DNA of 64,000 nucleotides from JAEUSE01 sp964648985 (GCA_964648985.1 CAZYMS010000003.1:1-64000); one strand, 5' to 3'; positions 49,065 to 58,597 are shown, counted from the stretch's first letter. A program made the numbers and translations. Notes: generated by a model from the sequence alone, not told the origin.

Positions 49065-51287
49065 TTAATCGGCTTGTAATACTATCCCAAAAAACCTATC
49101 CCTATCTACCTCTAGCTCTTTACTGACCGAGTGACCTGCCACCGTACTGTCAGTTGCCCAGACAATGTTTCGACCGGGAGCAGCGACTTCGTAGTGGAGG
49201 GTATAAGGATTTGCTCCGGCTTGTTTTTGTACCACAAGACTTACCCTATCTAGAGCGTCTGCTCTGAATGGCAGCTCATAGATAACCTCTAATGTTTGGC
49301 GCTGTCCGCCCTCAAGGTTAATCCAATTTCCAAAAAAAGTTTTACCCGCTTCTTCTCCCACAAGCATGCCACTTGCCACTTCTTTTACCGCATGAGATTC
49401 CCATTCCGCCACCTTTGGATGCGTTTCCGCAGTGGTTCTATATTTTACATCCAAATCCATGTAAGAAAAACCCTTACTGCTTATAAGCTTACTCCCCTCG
49501 GGAACATAGATGCGCATAAAATCTTTATTTTCAAGACCCTTTACACGAGGCAGAGGATTGTTTCTCGTTATGGTGAGTATATTAGTTAAGACTCCGCCAC
49601 TGGATATAGTTGTTTTGAGCTGCACATTTTGACCCATTGCTAAATCCGTCTTAGTGCCACCCAAATTTGTAGATACAATACTCAAATAATCACGCGCAGT
49701 GTCTACCAAACGACCATCCCACGAAAGACTACGAAGCTTTTCCGCGAGGCCGCCGTCACGGGCATATATTTGTATGTCTTTGGAAGCGAACGATTTTTGC
49801 AAACTGAGCAACACGGATGGCATATCTTCACGGGGGGCTGAGGCTAAACGGTTAAGAAAAATAGGAAAAAATTCTGACAACATTTTTTTCGGCTTGTTCT
49901 CCTCTTTGTCATATTGCAGGGAGGTTTCAACCTGGGTCACTTCAATAAAATTGTCGCTATCAAGCGGTGTGGTATAACCCGGCACACTAATGGGTCCCGT
50001 TAGTTTTAGCAAGCTTGTAGCCAGTTGCGGAGTAATAGCTATTACTACATCTGGGGTTAGATGAGCCTCTTCTTCGTAAAAACTACTCATAACCTCTGCG
50101 GAATCTGGAAATGAAGCGAACCAATTGCTGTCGCGCATATACCAACGATTGTTCACTGCAAAAAGAGGGAGCGGTGGGGTATAGTTACTCTTTAGCTGAC
50201 CATCAAGATCGTAAATACTACTAATAGTTTGCTTTACTATAGTTCCGTTTTCTACATCAAATGCCCCATAGGTACCTGGAAAGCCGCCCGTAGGCCGGAG
50301 CTCGTTGCTGTTTTGTAGCAATACAAGAATATGTTTATGCCCAGTGGACAGGGCTACAATTACATCGAGCGCACTACCCACCGTTTCCAAGGAGCCATCG
50401 AGCAAAAATAACTCAGTCCGTGCTTGTTCAAACTTTTCGCGTGCGCTCTCAGGTACACGCTCGCTATTCACTTTACTACTGCTGGTAGCGGCAGTGTGTA
50501 TTGCTTCCCGAACTGCTGCGAACTCTGACTGTACACCAATAATACTTTCTCCCCCATTGTCTGCATGAAAACCTGTGGCATCAAGATGAAGTGCTTTGAG
50601 CAATGCAAAAAGTTTAGTCAAATGCACCGCAGCCTCACTACCTGCAGTACCTGCAAGAAGCAAATTTTGAGCATCCTTTCCCGCGGGGAGGACACTCGCT
50701 GTCGCCTGAATAAGTACATTTGTATCCCTTACTAATTTTTGACTATCTTGAAATGACTTAAGTGCAAGCTCAAATTTATTTTGTGCTTCTTCCAAATTTT
50801 CACTGGCAAGCTTATCTTTTCCTTGCGCAAGTTTACTCACAGCATTTGTGGCTTGCCCAAGGACCTTCCCTTTTATATGTAAACCTTCTGCGAGCAAGGT
50901 CCCTACCGAGACCAAGGCAAAGCACGAAACACACACTGAAAAAAATAATACTAACCCATAGGCGAATTGCGCTTGGCCCGCGCGAGCACGCATATGGGGT
51001 ATATGACCGAATGTTTGAGCTATATCCAGTAAAAATAAATTCCACAAATATACAAGAGTACGTGCAATGGTTCTTGGCGGCCACAATATAGCAAGTCCCA
51101 CCGCATGGCACACGGAACTAACCAGCCACACCAAGCCCGCTCCTGTGCTGAGTAATGCAAGCCCAATCGCATAGGGCAACCAGAATATTGCGTACATTAT
51201 TCGTACAAAAAAACTACGCCTTTGTTTTGGAGCGCTACTTTGCAATCTAACCCGAATGTCTTTGTTTTTTTTGCCTAAAAAACGCAT
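49065..51287 (-). CDS. DUF4012 membrane protein
   Basis: The 740-residue protein has N-terminal helices (about 28-55 and 65-90), another helix near 110-135, and a large extracytoplasmic part. The DUF4012 core (about 330-500) has ILVLLQNSNELRPTGGFPG, GAFDVENGT and NRWYMRDSNWFASFPDSA. The family is frequent in CPR and Actinobacteria and its function is unknown. The ATG at 51287 is followed by a basic start (MRFLGKKNKD). A promoter with an extended -10 lies about 60 bases upstream. Confidence 0.88.
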   Translation of the reverse strand: MRFLGKKNKDIRVRLQSSAPKQRRSFFVRIMYAIFWLPYAIGLALLSTGAGLVWLVSSVCHAVGLAILWPPRTIARTLVYLWNLFLLDIAQTFGHIPHMRARAGQAQFAYGLVLFFSVCVSCFALVSVGTLLAEGLHIKGKVLGQATNAVSKLAQGKDKLASENLEEAQNKFELALKSFQDSQKLVRDTNVLIQATASVLPAGKDAQNLLLAGTAGSEAAVHLTKLFALLKALHLDATGFHADNGGESIIGVQSEFAAVREAIHTAATSSSKVNSERVPESAREKFEQARTELFLLDGSLETVGSALDVIVALSTGHKHILVLLQNSNELRPTGGFPGTYGAFDVENGTIVKQTISSIYDLDGQLKSNYTPPLPLFAVNNRWYMRDSNWFASFPDSAEVMSSFYEEEAHLTPDVVIAITPQLATSLLKLTGPISVPGYTTPLDSDNFIEVTQVETSLQYDKEENKPKKMLSEFFPIFLNRLASAPREDMPSVLLSLQKSFASKDIQIYARDGGLAEKLRSLSWDGRLVDTARDYLSIVSTNLGGTKTDLAMGQNVQLKTTISSGGVLTNILTITRNNPLPRVKGLENKDFMRIYVPEGSKLISSKGFSYMDLDVKYRTTAETHPKVAEWESHAVKEVASGMLVGEEAGKTFFGNWINLEGGQRQTLEVIYELPFRADALDRVSLVVQKQAGANPYTLHYEVAAPGRNIVWATDSTVAGHSVSKELEVDRDRFFGIVLQAD

Positions 51288-51347
51288 GGAAAATGCACTA
51301 TTCTGCTTAAAATATAGTTACAAACTAAAGTGCATGTAATTACTAAA

Positions 51348-51353
51348 ATTATA
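51348..51353 (-). promoter_or_regulatory. Extended -10 for the DUF4012 gene
   Basis: TGGTATAAT on the minus strand, 61 bases before the ATG. It lies between the gene and a GC-rich repeat. Confidence 0.5.
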
Positions 51354-51357
51354 CCAC

Positions 51358-51406
51358 GAATATCCAGTTCTCCCCCTTTCTAAGGGGGAACCAGAGGGGG
51401 TGAAGC
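51358..51406. repeat. CCCCC-type hairpin repeat, related to the atpG insertion
   Basis: TTCTCCCCCTTTC/AAGGGGGAACC and AGAGGGGGT resemble 35510-35540 inside atpG. The hairpin CCCCCTT/AAGGGGG is nearly perfect. Confidence 0.75.
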
Positions 51407-51466
51407 ATCTTTTTATTTCACCACACACTGACGAAAGAATGAAATGGATCCTAATCAAAATTTTTA

Positions 51467-51508
51467 AACCCGCCAGCAGCTCTTGCAAGCTCTGGCGGGT
51501 TGTTTTTA
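51467..51508. terminator. Terminator after ftsW
   Basis: AACCCGCCAG/CTGGCGGGTT with a 15-base loop has T-rich sequence on both sides; it lies 57 bases past the ftsW stop. Confidence 0.75.
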
Positions 51509-51528
51509 TGCTTACCATCCCTGTTTCT

Positions 51529-51554
51529 GTCATTCCCGTCTGCACGGGAATGAC
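51529..51554. repeat. GTCATTCCCG palindromic repeat
   Basis: GTCATTCCCGT and CACGGGAATGAC arms form a near-perfect palindrome. Similar repeats are dispersed in many bacterial genomes. It is 11 bases from the ftsW stop. Confidence 0.85.
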
Positions 51555-51564
51555 AAACACGATC

Positions 51565-52716
51565 TTATGATTTTATTTGTTTACTCACATTCAGCAGTAT
51601 ACCTACCGCAGTCAGATTTACTATAAGCGCGCTACTACCATAACTAAAGAATGGAAGCGGAATACCGGTTAAAGGCAGAAGGCCAATTGTTGCACCTATA
51701 TTTATAATAACCTGTAGCGTAATCATGGCGGTCAATCCTGCAGCGAGCAATCTTCCAAACAGATCAGGCGCCTTTGCTGCCACTTGAAACCCGCGAATAA
51801 AGAAAAAGGTGAACACTGCAAAAATTCCCAGCACGCGCACTAGCCCAAGCTCTTCTGCTACCACCGCGAACACCGAGTCGCCAAGCACTTCTGGTAAGTA
51901 ATTATGCTTCTGCCTAGACTGCCCATACCCAAGCCCCCACACACCGCCCGACCCAACTGCCATGAGTGCCTGACTTATTTGATAGCCAGCACCTTTCGGG
52001 TCCAACTCTGGATTAAGAAATGTAAATAGTCTGGCGGCTCGGTATGGCTCAAGTTTGATTAGCAGAAGCAATAGACCCGCGCCAACTACAACAAGAGAAA
52101 CAATCCATTTCCACGGCACCCCTGCAGCAATGATCATAACCAAAGCTGTGCCCAAAAGCGCTATCATAGTTCCAAAGTCTGGCTGCCACAAAATAAGCAA
52201 GGCAAATAAACCAATAATAGACAGCATGGGGAGTACACCCGAAAGAAAGTCGTGTAAGTGCTCCTTGCGACTTGCCGCCCATGCTGCGCAATAAACAATA
52301 ATAGCGAGCTTTGCGAGTTCAGCTGGCTGAAAAAAGAGGGGGCCAACATGAATCCACCTACTAGCACCACCAGCAGAAAAACCTATGCCGGGCATTTTTA
52401 CCATGACAAGCAAAATTAACGAGCCAGCAATGATGTACGGGACCAATTTTTGCCACCAGTGGTAGTCTATTTTATAACAAATATACAGAGAGAGAAGACC
52501 GAGCCCAGCACCCTGGAATATCTGACTACGAAGAAAGTGGGTGGTATTTCCAAAACGCTCAAGAGACTCCACCGTGGAAACAGAGTAGAGCATTATGAGC
52601 CCAATAACCAAAAGCAAACCCGCTGAAGCTGCGAGCCACACATCCGCGCCCCCACCTTTCTTCGCTATTCGTTTTTGCTGAGTGTAGTGCTGTACCATAC
52701 TTTTATAATGATCCAA
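51565..52716 (-). CDS. ftsW: FtsW/RodA-type peptidoglycan polymerase
   Basis: The 383-residue SEDS protein has about ten helices. It has VSTVESLERFG, an ASRWIHVGPLFFQPAELAKL segment (catalytic-site region of SEDS glycosyltransferases), LPEVLGDSVFAVVAEELGL and GIPLPFFSYGSSAL. The latter two are typical of FtsW. It is adjacent to murD, so FtsW rather than RodA is likely. The start overlaps murD by 14 bases; an internal ATG at 52698 would remove the overlap. Confidence 0.94.
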   Translation of the reverse strand: MDHYKSMVQHYTQQKRIAKKGGGADVWLAASAGLLLVIGLIMLYSVSTVESLERFGNTTHFLRSQIFQGAGLGLLSLYICYKIDYHWWQKLVPYIIAGSLILLVMVKMPGIGFSAGGASRWIHVGPLFFQPAELAKLAIIVYCAAWAASRKEHLHDFLSGVLPMLSIIGLFALLILWQPDFGTMIALLGTALVMIIAAGVPWKWIVSLVVVGAGLLLLLIKLEPYRAARLFTFLNPELDPKGAGYQISQALMAVGSGGVWGLGYGQSRQKHNYLPEVLGDSVFAVVAEELGLVRVLGIFAVFTFFFIRGFQVAAKAPDLFGRLLAAGLTAMITLQVIINIGATIGLLPLTGIPLPFFSYGSSALIVNLTAVGILLNVSKQIKS

Positions 52717-53953
52717 CTAGCTGTTTAAATGCCTCTCCCCTTTTTTCAAAGTTTTTAAACATTCCAAAACTCGGTGCGGCACATGACAGCAAGCAAATTT
52801 TTCCTTTTGGCGTATTCTGCGTACATTGCGCAATGGCATCGCGCAGGCTAGGAACCAAAACGTATTTATCGTACCTTCTCTTTTTTAAATATGAAATTAT
52901 TCTGTCAGCTGTTGGGGTAGCGAGGACGCATATAAATGTATTATTTTTTATCAAAAATCTGAGCAGTACATCAAAATTCTGTCCTCGATCATACCCACCT
53001 AAAATAATAGAGCCTAGGCCATCTTTTAGAAATGACGCCCCGGCAAGCGTTGCATCAGCATTTACAGCAATGGAATCATCATAAAAACGAATTCTTTTTT
53101 TCTCTGCGAAAAACTCTAGTCTGTGGGGGAGGCCAATAAAAGAATCTGCGACTTTCTCAATGACTGATTGTGCTACACCTAGACCTTTCAAAAGTGCTAC
53201 GGCAGTGCCAAAATTTTCACGCCAATGAGGTGCTTGAAACACACTCATTTTCGGGAAGAGGGATGTGGACAATGACTGAGTGGCCTGTACTTTAATTCCA
53301 GCTTTTAACAAGTGCGCAATGGACGAACGCCACCGTTTTGGCACAAACAATATGTCACCGGGTAATTGATGGGACCATATATGTGACTTAGCCTTTAGAT
53401 ATTTTTCCATGGTAAGGTGCCGATCAAGGTGGTCTGGAAATATATTTAGAAAAATAGAGTACTTCGGAGATTTGCGCAAAAATTCTAACTGATAGCTAGA
53501 AAGTTCTAATACAATATAGTCAAGCTTTCCTGCCAATAAACGAGGTAACACATCTAACACAGGCAGCCCTATATTCCCCGCCGCAACCGCATTAAATCCG
53601 GCTCCTTGCAAGCACTGGGTTATAAAAGTTACGGTTGTAGACTTCCCCTTCGTCCCTGTAACACCAATCACTCTTTCTCTTGCAAGCGGGGTAAGACAAT
53701 CAAAGAATATTTCTACTATCGTAACGCATTTTTTTCGGTACGCCGCTGGCACAACACTTCGGGGAATGCCTGAAGATATGACTATGGAATCGTACACCGA
53801 AAAATCTACTCTGTTGTTATACTTTGCAAGCTGGTCATCATGAATATCAAATCCTGCCTTAGGAAGCGACCGTCGCAAGTAGCGCAAAGAAGACTGCCCC
53901 TCACGGGCATATCCATATATGAGTATTTTTTTCGCATTTTTCCAATCACTCAT
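52703..53953 (-). CDS. murD: UDP-MurNAc-alanine:glutamate ligase (MurD-like)
   Basis: The 416-residue Mur ligase has an N-terminal Rossmann-like domain (ILIYGYAREGQSSLRYL), the ATP-binding GVTGTKGKSTTVTF near residue 98, the central NIFPDHLDRHLTMEKYL and YDDSIAVNADATLAG. These motifs identify it as MurD type. A MurL-type epimerase lies 14 bases upstream, and such pairs in Xanthomonas add L-glutamate (MurD2). So the enzyme here may use L-Glu; the sequence alone does not decide. Confidence 0.9.
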   Translation of the reverse strand: MSDWKNAKKILIYGYAREGQSSLRYLRRSLPKAGFDIHDDQLAKYNNRVDFSVYDSIVISSGIPRSVVPAAYRKKCVTIVEIFFDCLTPLARERVIGVTGTKGKSTTVTFITQCLQGAGFNAVAAGNIGLPVLDVLPRLLAGKLDYIVLELSSYQLEFLRKSPKYSIFLNIFPDHLDRHLTMEKYLKAKSHIWSHQLPGDILFVPKRWRSSIAHLLKAGIKVQATQSLSTSLFPKMSVFQAPHWRENFGTAVALLKGLGVAQSVIEKVADSFIGLPHRLEFFAEKKRIRFYDDSIAVNADATLAGASFLKDGLGSIILGGYDRGQNFDVLLRFLIKNNTFICVLATPTADRIISYLKKRRYDKYVLVPSLRDAIAQCTQNTPKGKICLLSCAAPSFGMFKNFEKRGEAFKQLVGSL

Positions 53954-53967
53954 AGAACAGTACGTTA

Positions 53968-55278
53968 TTATGCAATAAAGTTTTTGACGTTTTGAACCCG
54001 CTCTTCAGGCATGGCGTGCTCGCCAAAGACTGTGTTGTCGAAGGTACTTTTCGGACAATTAAACCGAGCGGCTTCAGGGTACGCATTGGTCGCAATAGCC
54101 ATGTGCAAGGCAAGACGATTCTCTTCTATCTCCCCCACACAATCGAGCGGTTTATACCCTTCTAAGCCGAGCAATTGCCTATAAACACTATCAAGACTTG
54201 CATCTGCCAACAGATCCTTACCATTAAACAATTCGGTCAACTTTTCTTTTTCCACAAACGGAGAAAATAGTAAAAATGTTGCTGCACATTTTGTACAATG
54301 ACCACACCAATAGGGCCTGCTATCGATCCCATCCAATTTGAAGTTGGTATTGCATGAAGTAAAAGACTGGCCGTAGTTAGCAAACAACCTATTCGCAAAG
54401 ACTTTGGCAATCTGCAAGTCAGTCAAGGGTCTTAGCAAAGAATAGTACAATACGTCCCCGCTAATATAATGCTTGATATATTGCTGAAATGCTTGCTCAA
54501 ATGCAAACGATTTAGAATACTGATGATTCACCGGCAGACCTTCGTGTATAAGACTTGGCTCCCTAGTCGAGCGCTCATTAGAAAACACTACCTCTTTTTT
54601 ACCAATGCAGAGCGCAAGTACGAGACTAGCCGCTGAAACAATACCAGTGATGGGCAAATGACCGTTAAACGCGCCGTTTGCATTTAACTCGGCAATTTTG
54701 GGATCAAGCACTCGGGAGACTGTCCAAAATTTATGGCCAGTACTGCTAGCAATAGTAGTTAAAGCAGGAGTGGGTCGCACACTGAAAATATCGAGTGACG
54801 CACCTTGGCTTTCTAGTATATTCATTGCAAGGAGCGAATCTTTGCCACCACCAAATGCCACAAGTAGACCATCCACAGATACGGATACCGCTTTAGAGCT
54901 TGCCCCATTTTCACTGACGGGGAAATGCGCGACACGGCTCGGAGAAAGTTTATTCTCGAACAATAACTGACCGAGGCCATACAAATATGTTGTATAAAAA
55001 AAGTCGGCTTGTGCTTGGTCTAAAGCCCCCTTCTTTATGTCAACTGTAGGCGTAAGATACGCCTTATAATACGAAACCCCCGACATTATAAATAATGCGA
55101 AAGCTGCACTCTCTATGGCCGGAAGCCTTGAACTATCTATGCCTTGTGTAGGAAATGTATATGTTTCTGTAAAAAATAGTTCTGAGTCATACGAATAAGA
55201 CAATGTAAGCACACCTGTACTTACATTGAATTCATAGTCTTCAAAAATAAAAGCTTTCCACCCTTTCATATAGTTCAA
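53968..55278 (-). CDS. murL: MurL-type UDP-MurNAc-L-Ala-L-Glu epimerase
   Basis: The 436-residue protein has an N-terminal beta-rich domain (FIFEDYEFNVSTGVLTLSYS), then a PP-loop-like ATP site LLVAFGGGKDSLLAMNIL (about 140-156). Later come SNERSTREPSLIHEGLPVNH, LRPLTDLQIAKVF and a cysteine-rich WCGHCTKCAATFLLFSPF near residue 325. This combination matches the MurL family, which converts the terminal L-Glu of UDP-MurNAc-dipeptide to D-Glu with ATP. It directly precedes murD. A PP-loop enzyme of another kind is the main alternative. Confidence 0.82.
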   Translation of the reverse strand: MNYMKGWKAFIFEDYEFNVSTGVLTLSYSYDSELFFTETYTFPTQGIDSSRLPAIESAAFALFIMSGVSYYKAYLTPTVDIKKGALDQAQADFFYTTYLYGLGQLLFENKLSPSRVAHFPVSENGASSKAVSVSVDGLLVAFGGGKDSLLAMNILESQGASLDIFSVRPTPALTTIASSTGHKFWTVSRVLDPKIAELNANGAFNGHLPITGIVSAASLVLALCIGKKEVVFSNERSTREPSLIHEGLPVNHQYSKSFAFEQAFQQYIKHYISGDVLYYSLLRPLTDLQIAKVFANRLFANYGQSFTSCNTNFKLDGIDSRPYWCGHCTKCAATFLLFSPFVEKEKLTELFNGKDLLADASLDSVYRQLLGLEGYKPLDCVGEIEENRLALHMAIATNAYPEAARFNCPKSTFDNTVFGEHAMPEERVQNVKNFIA

Positions 55279-55299
55279 TTACTACTTTATTCGCTTATA

Positions 55300-56877
55300 C
55301 TACTCTTTCCGCAAGAACGTACCACTCCGGATGCCGGTAAGCTGACCTTCAGACGCAACGAGGGCGCCATTTACCCAGACTTTATGAATACCTTGCGGTG
55401 CGCGGTAAGGGTTCTGAATAGTTGCACGGTCGTGAGTATGCAGCGGGTCGAACAGTACCAAATCTGCAACGGAACCTACACCTATTTTACCTCTATCACT
55501 GAGCCCCCAGACCCGTGCGGGCAAGCTCGTTAGTTTAGCAACAGCAGCCTCAAGCGAAATGCGTTTTGAATGCCTCATTTGCGCTATAAAACTACTGGTA
55601 GTGCCAAAACAACGCGGGTGCACCAGCTTGCTTACATGCTGGCCTTGGTGGAGAAGTGGAAACCCACCACCATCGGTACCCACTACGGAAAGAGGGTGCG
55701 CTAACAGTTCTTCTACTTGGTCTGCATGTAAACAATGATCAAACACCAGTACCTCCGTACCACCATTTTTAAGAACTTCTAACAATGCTTCCTCGCTTGA
55801 CACCCCAAGGTTTTGCGCGATTTGTCCAAGATTCTTGCTTACTACTCGCATATTAAAACTCGTAGACGCAACAATAAGCTCAGCAACAGAATTCTGACTG
55901 GCGTGCAAATGAGCCAATATTTTTTTATATTGCACAGGATCACCAAGAATTTTTAACATGGCAGCGCGCCCGCCACTTATGGCCCACTTTGGTAAATAGG
56001 TATAGAGTGGTTGCCAGGTAGAGGTATACGGATACACATCAAAACTTATATCCGCGCCCATGTGCACCACATTCTCTATTCTCTGGAGCACTGCGGAAAG
56101 CTCGTGCCAGTTTGATTTACCTCGCACTTTAAAATGAGAAAGCTTAAGTCTACTCCCCGACTTTTGCGCTACTTCAAGGGCCTCTTCCACGCTTTCCGGC
56201 AGCCCTTCGGCCTCGTTGCGTAAATGCACGGAAAGTAAAGCGTTGTATGCGGTTACTATTTTTGCAAGCTCGTATAGCTCTAGTTCGCTTACCGCAAATT
56301 CGTGGGAATATGAAAGCCCTGTGGAAAGTCCAAATGCTCCCGCCTCTATACTATCTTGCAGGGCACGACCAAGTATTTCTACTTCTTCTGGACTCAAACT
56401 ACGCTGCTGATCTCCTAAAAGCCCGCGACGCAGAGTGCTCAGTCCTACCAAACTCCCTACATTGGTTCCAAAATTTTGACTTCCGAGCGTATCTGCAAAC
56501 TCACCAAAGCTTGACCAGTTAAAATTACTACCAGTTAAGTCATGCCATTTTTGAGAAGACTTTAGGGCATTGCGCGAAAGGAGTGGGGCAAGACTTGTGC
56601 CACAGTTACCCACGAGCACAGAAGTAATACCTTGCAGCACTAGGCTGTCCAAGTTTGGAGAGTCGAACAATGACCAATAACTGTCGCTATGATTTTGTAC
56701 ATCAATAAAACCCGGAGCCAGGACAAGACCTTCTGCTTCTATAACTTCTTTGGCCTTAACGGGTATATCCAAAGCAATGTCTATTATACGTCCATCACTT
56801 ATACCAATATCCGCAACAAAGCTCTCTTGCCCTGTCCCGTCTATGACCGTTGCTCGTTTTATTAAAAGATCGTACAT
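55300..56877 (-). CDS. N-acyl-D-amino-acid deacylase (D-aminoacylase family)
   Basis: The 525-residue amidohydrolase has LVLAPGFIDVQNHSDSYW with the H-x-D metal pair (about 57-67), GNCGTSLAPLL, LSTGLSYSH, KLSHFKVRGKSNW and VVGTDGGGFPLL with the catalytic Asp. The C-terminal part VGSVADLVLFDPLHTHDRAT is typical of the family. It hydrolyses N-acyl-D-amino acids or D-amino-acid-containing dipeptides. It lies between mraY and murL, so it may recycle wall-derived D-residues; that is inference. Confidence 0.88.
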   Translation of the reverse strand: MYDLLIKRATVIDGTGQESFVADIGISDGRIIDIALDIPVKAKEVIEAEGLVLAPGFIDVQNHSDSYWSLFDSPNLDSLVLQGITSVLVGNCGTSLAPLLSRNALKSSQKWHDLTGSNFNWSSFGEFADTLGSQNFGTNVGSLVGLSTLRRGLLGDQQRSLSPEEVEILGRALQDSIEAGAFGLSTGLSYSHEFAVSELELYELAKIVTAYNALLSVHLRNEAEGLPESVEEALEVAQKSGSRLKLSHFKVRGKSNWHELSAVLQRIENVVHMGADISFDVYPYTSTWQPLYTYLPKWAISGGRAAMLKILGDPVQYKKILAHLHASQNSVAELIVASTSFNMRVVSKNLGQIAQNLGVSSEEALLEVLKNGGTEVLVFDHCLHADQVEELLAHPLSVVGTDGGGFPLLHQGQHVSKLVHPRCFGTTSSFIAQMRHSKRISLEAAVAKLTSLPARVWGLSDRGKIGVGSVADLVLFDPLHTHDRATIQNPYRAPQGIHKVWVNGALVASEGQLTGIRSGTFLRKE

Positions 56878-56922
56878 AGTAAAGTTAGTTTTAGTTTTGT
56901 ATATATAACCAGTCGCCTACTA

Positions 56923-57960
56923 CTATCCCAAAAAATATATAATGATGCCAATTATTGCTAGGACCGATGCAAATATCCAAGCACGCATAGTAACTTTTGT
57001 TTCCGGCCAACCAAGTGCTTCGAAGTGATGATGAACTGGTGCGGACAAAAATATTTTTTTCTTAAATACTTTTTTGGAAACTATTTGCAGCACTGTAGTA
57101 AGTGCCTCAAGTACAAACACAAAACCAATTATGGGCAGCAGGGCTATGGAGTTAGTTAGAAATGCCACTATTGCTAAAAGCACCCCCAGACCCATAGAGC
57201 CCGTATCTCCCATAAAAAACCGGGCGGGATATACGTTAAACCACAAAAAGGCGAGCAGACTTCCCGCAACTACCCCAATAAGCGCCGCCAAGTTTTCCTG
57301 CCCGCGCACATAGGCAATGAGTCCGAATGCAAAAAACGCTATTAGCAGCGTACCGCCCGCCAGCCCGTCAAGTCCGTCTGTTTGATTCACTGCAAAGCTA
57401 GTGGCAATGACTACTAAAATGAAAAATGGAATAAATACCCAACCAAGATGCAGCGCGCCTGCGAATGGAATATGTATCGCTTCAAAACCTAATTTGAAAT
57501 AAAACCACCACGCACCTATTGCAGCAACAATAGCGTACAAAATAACTTTAAAACGAAATGGAAAGCCGCGGCCTTGGTGACCCATGCGGTTTATATCGAG
57601 CAAGTCATCTGCAAGTCCTACCACTGCTGCGCCAACAAACGCGCCTAAAGGAAGAAGGGTTTCGCGGCGAGTAAGAACGTTGAGATTGTGGAATACTTCG
57701 AGCCCCGCGACCCTATCTAAAAACCAAAATACGGTAATAATTACGCAGGTTACACCCCAAACTAAAAGGCCGCCCATAGTAGGAGTCCCCTTTTTTGCAG
57801 CATGCATTTTGGTAAAGAGCGGCGTTTCTTTGGAGTCCCGAATATTCTTCCCCAGCTTATATTTATAGAGAAAATAGGTAAGCAATGGCGTTGCGCCAAG
57901 CGCCAAAATGAAGGAAATGGAAGTAAGGGAAAATATCTTAGTAAGGACTAAATCTGTCAT
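56923..57960 (-). CDS. mraY: Phospho-N-acetylmuramoyl-pentapeptide transferase
   Basis: The 345-residue protein (ATG 57960; an ATG at 57978 is possible) makes lipid I. It has KMHAAKKGTPTMGGLLVW, LADDLLDINR, NQTDGLDGLAGG with catalytic Asp, FMGDTGSMGLG and APVHHHFEALGWPE, all diagnostic of MraY. The preceding gene in this block is not in an operon with it: a promoter-like TATAAT is just upstream. Confidence 0.97.
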   Translation of the reverse strand: MTDLVLTKIFSLTSISFILALGATPLLTYFLYKYKLGKNIRDSKETPLFTKMHAAKKGTPTMGGLLVWGVTCVIITVFWFLDRVAGLEVFHNLNVLTRRETLLPLGAFVGAAVVGLADDLLDINRMGHQGRGFPFRFKVILYAIVAAIGAWWFYFKLGFEAIHIPFAGALHLGWVFIPFFILVVIATSFAVNQTDGLDGLAGGTLLIAFFAFGLIAYVRGQENLAALIGVVAGSLLAFLWFNVYPARFFMGDTGSMGLGVLLAIVAFLTNSIALLPIIGFVFVLEALTTVLQIVSKKVFKKKIFLSAPVHHHFEALGWPETKVTMRAWIFASVLAIIGIIIYFLG

Positions 57961-58004
57961 ATATATGTGCAGACTCACGGGTAATGCTGAGAATAACTGT
58001 ATTA

Positions 58005-58010
58005 ATTATA
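58005..58010 (-). promoter_or_regulatory. Extended -10 upstream of mraY
   Basis: TGGTATAAT on the minus strand, 44 bases before the ATG at 57960; probable promoter of the mraY-aminoacylase-murL-murD-ftsW unit. Confidence 0.5.
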
Positions 58011-58101
58011 CCACAAACCTTGAAATTTCTGCTAAAACCTGCTAATCTTACCGGTCGCAAATCAAAACCAGCAAATCAACCACATCCATAGGAGGATCAC
58101 T

Positions 58102-58566
58102 GTGAGAAACGTATCTGAACTGTTAAAGTTCATGGAAACCATGCCCGGACCTTTATTCTATGAACTGTTATTTAAACTAGGGATAAGCATGGAGGAAAAC
58201 TTTCTGGCATCCCTACAGGCCGCAAATCGGCCCCAAACCTCGGTAGCCATTGACCTTATTGGCTATTTTACCCGTCGCAATAACTTGACGAAAGTAAATG
58301 AAATCACCGAACAATTAGTAACTCCTCGCGCCTGGGCGCGACGTGAGCCCACCGATTCAGGATACCTACTCCAAGTTTTTGAAAAGCTCAAAATTGGAGG
58401 GGCCGTGCAGTACGAGACGGCGGTAAAAGCACTGGCCAATTTCTTTAACGTGGCGCCCTATTTGCCGAACGGCAAAACCAGCCTGGTAGAGAAAGCGGTC
58501 GCACTAGTCCAGCTTGCGGAATTTCTGGACTTAATCCCCCAGCTTGAAGCCGCGCTTACGGACTAA
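58102..58566 (+). CDS. Hypothetical helical protein, 154 residues
   Basis: The gene starts with GTG and has GGAGG 6 bases upstream. The protein is soluble and all-helical (SELLKFMETMPGPLFYELLF, TSVAIDLIGYFTRRNNL, YETAVKALANFFNVAPYL, EKAVALVQLAEFLDLIPQL). No signal or motif is recognised. It is the only plus-strand gene between mraY and the pilus genes, divergent from mraY and ended by its own terminator. Confidence 0.65.
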   Translation: MRNVSELLKFMETMPGPLFYELLFKLGISMEENFLASLQAANRPQTSVAIDLIGYFTRRNNLTKVNEITEQLVTPRAWARREPTDSGYLLQVFEKLKIGGAVQYETAVKALANFFNVAPYLPNGKTSLVEKAVALVQLAEFLDLIPQLEAALTD

Positions 58567-58597
58567 CGCGCATGACCCACACTCACAACAAACCACT

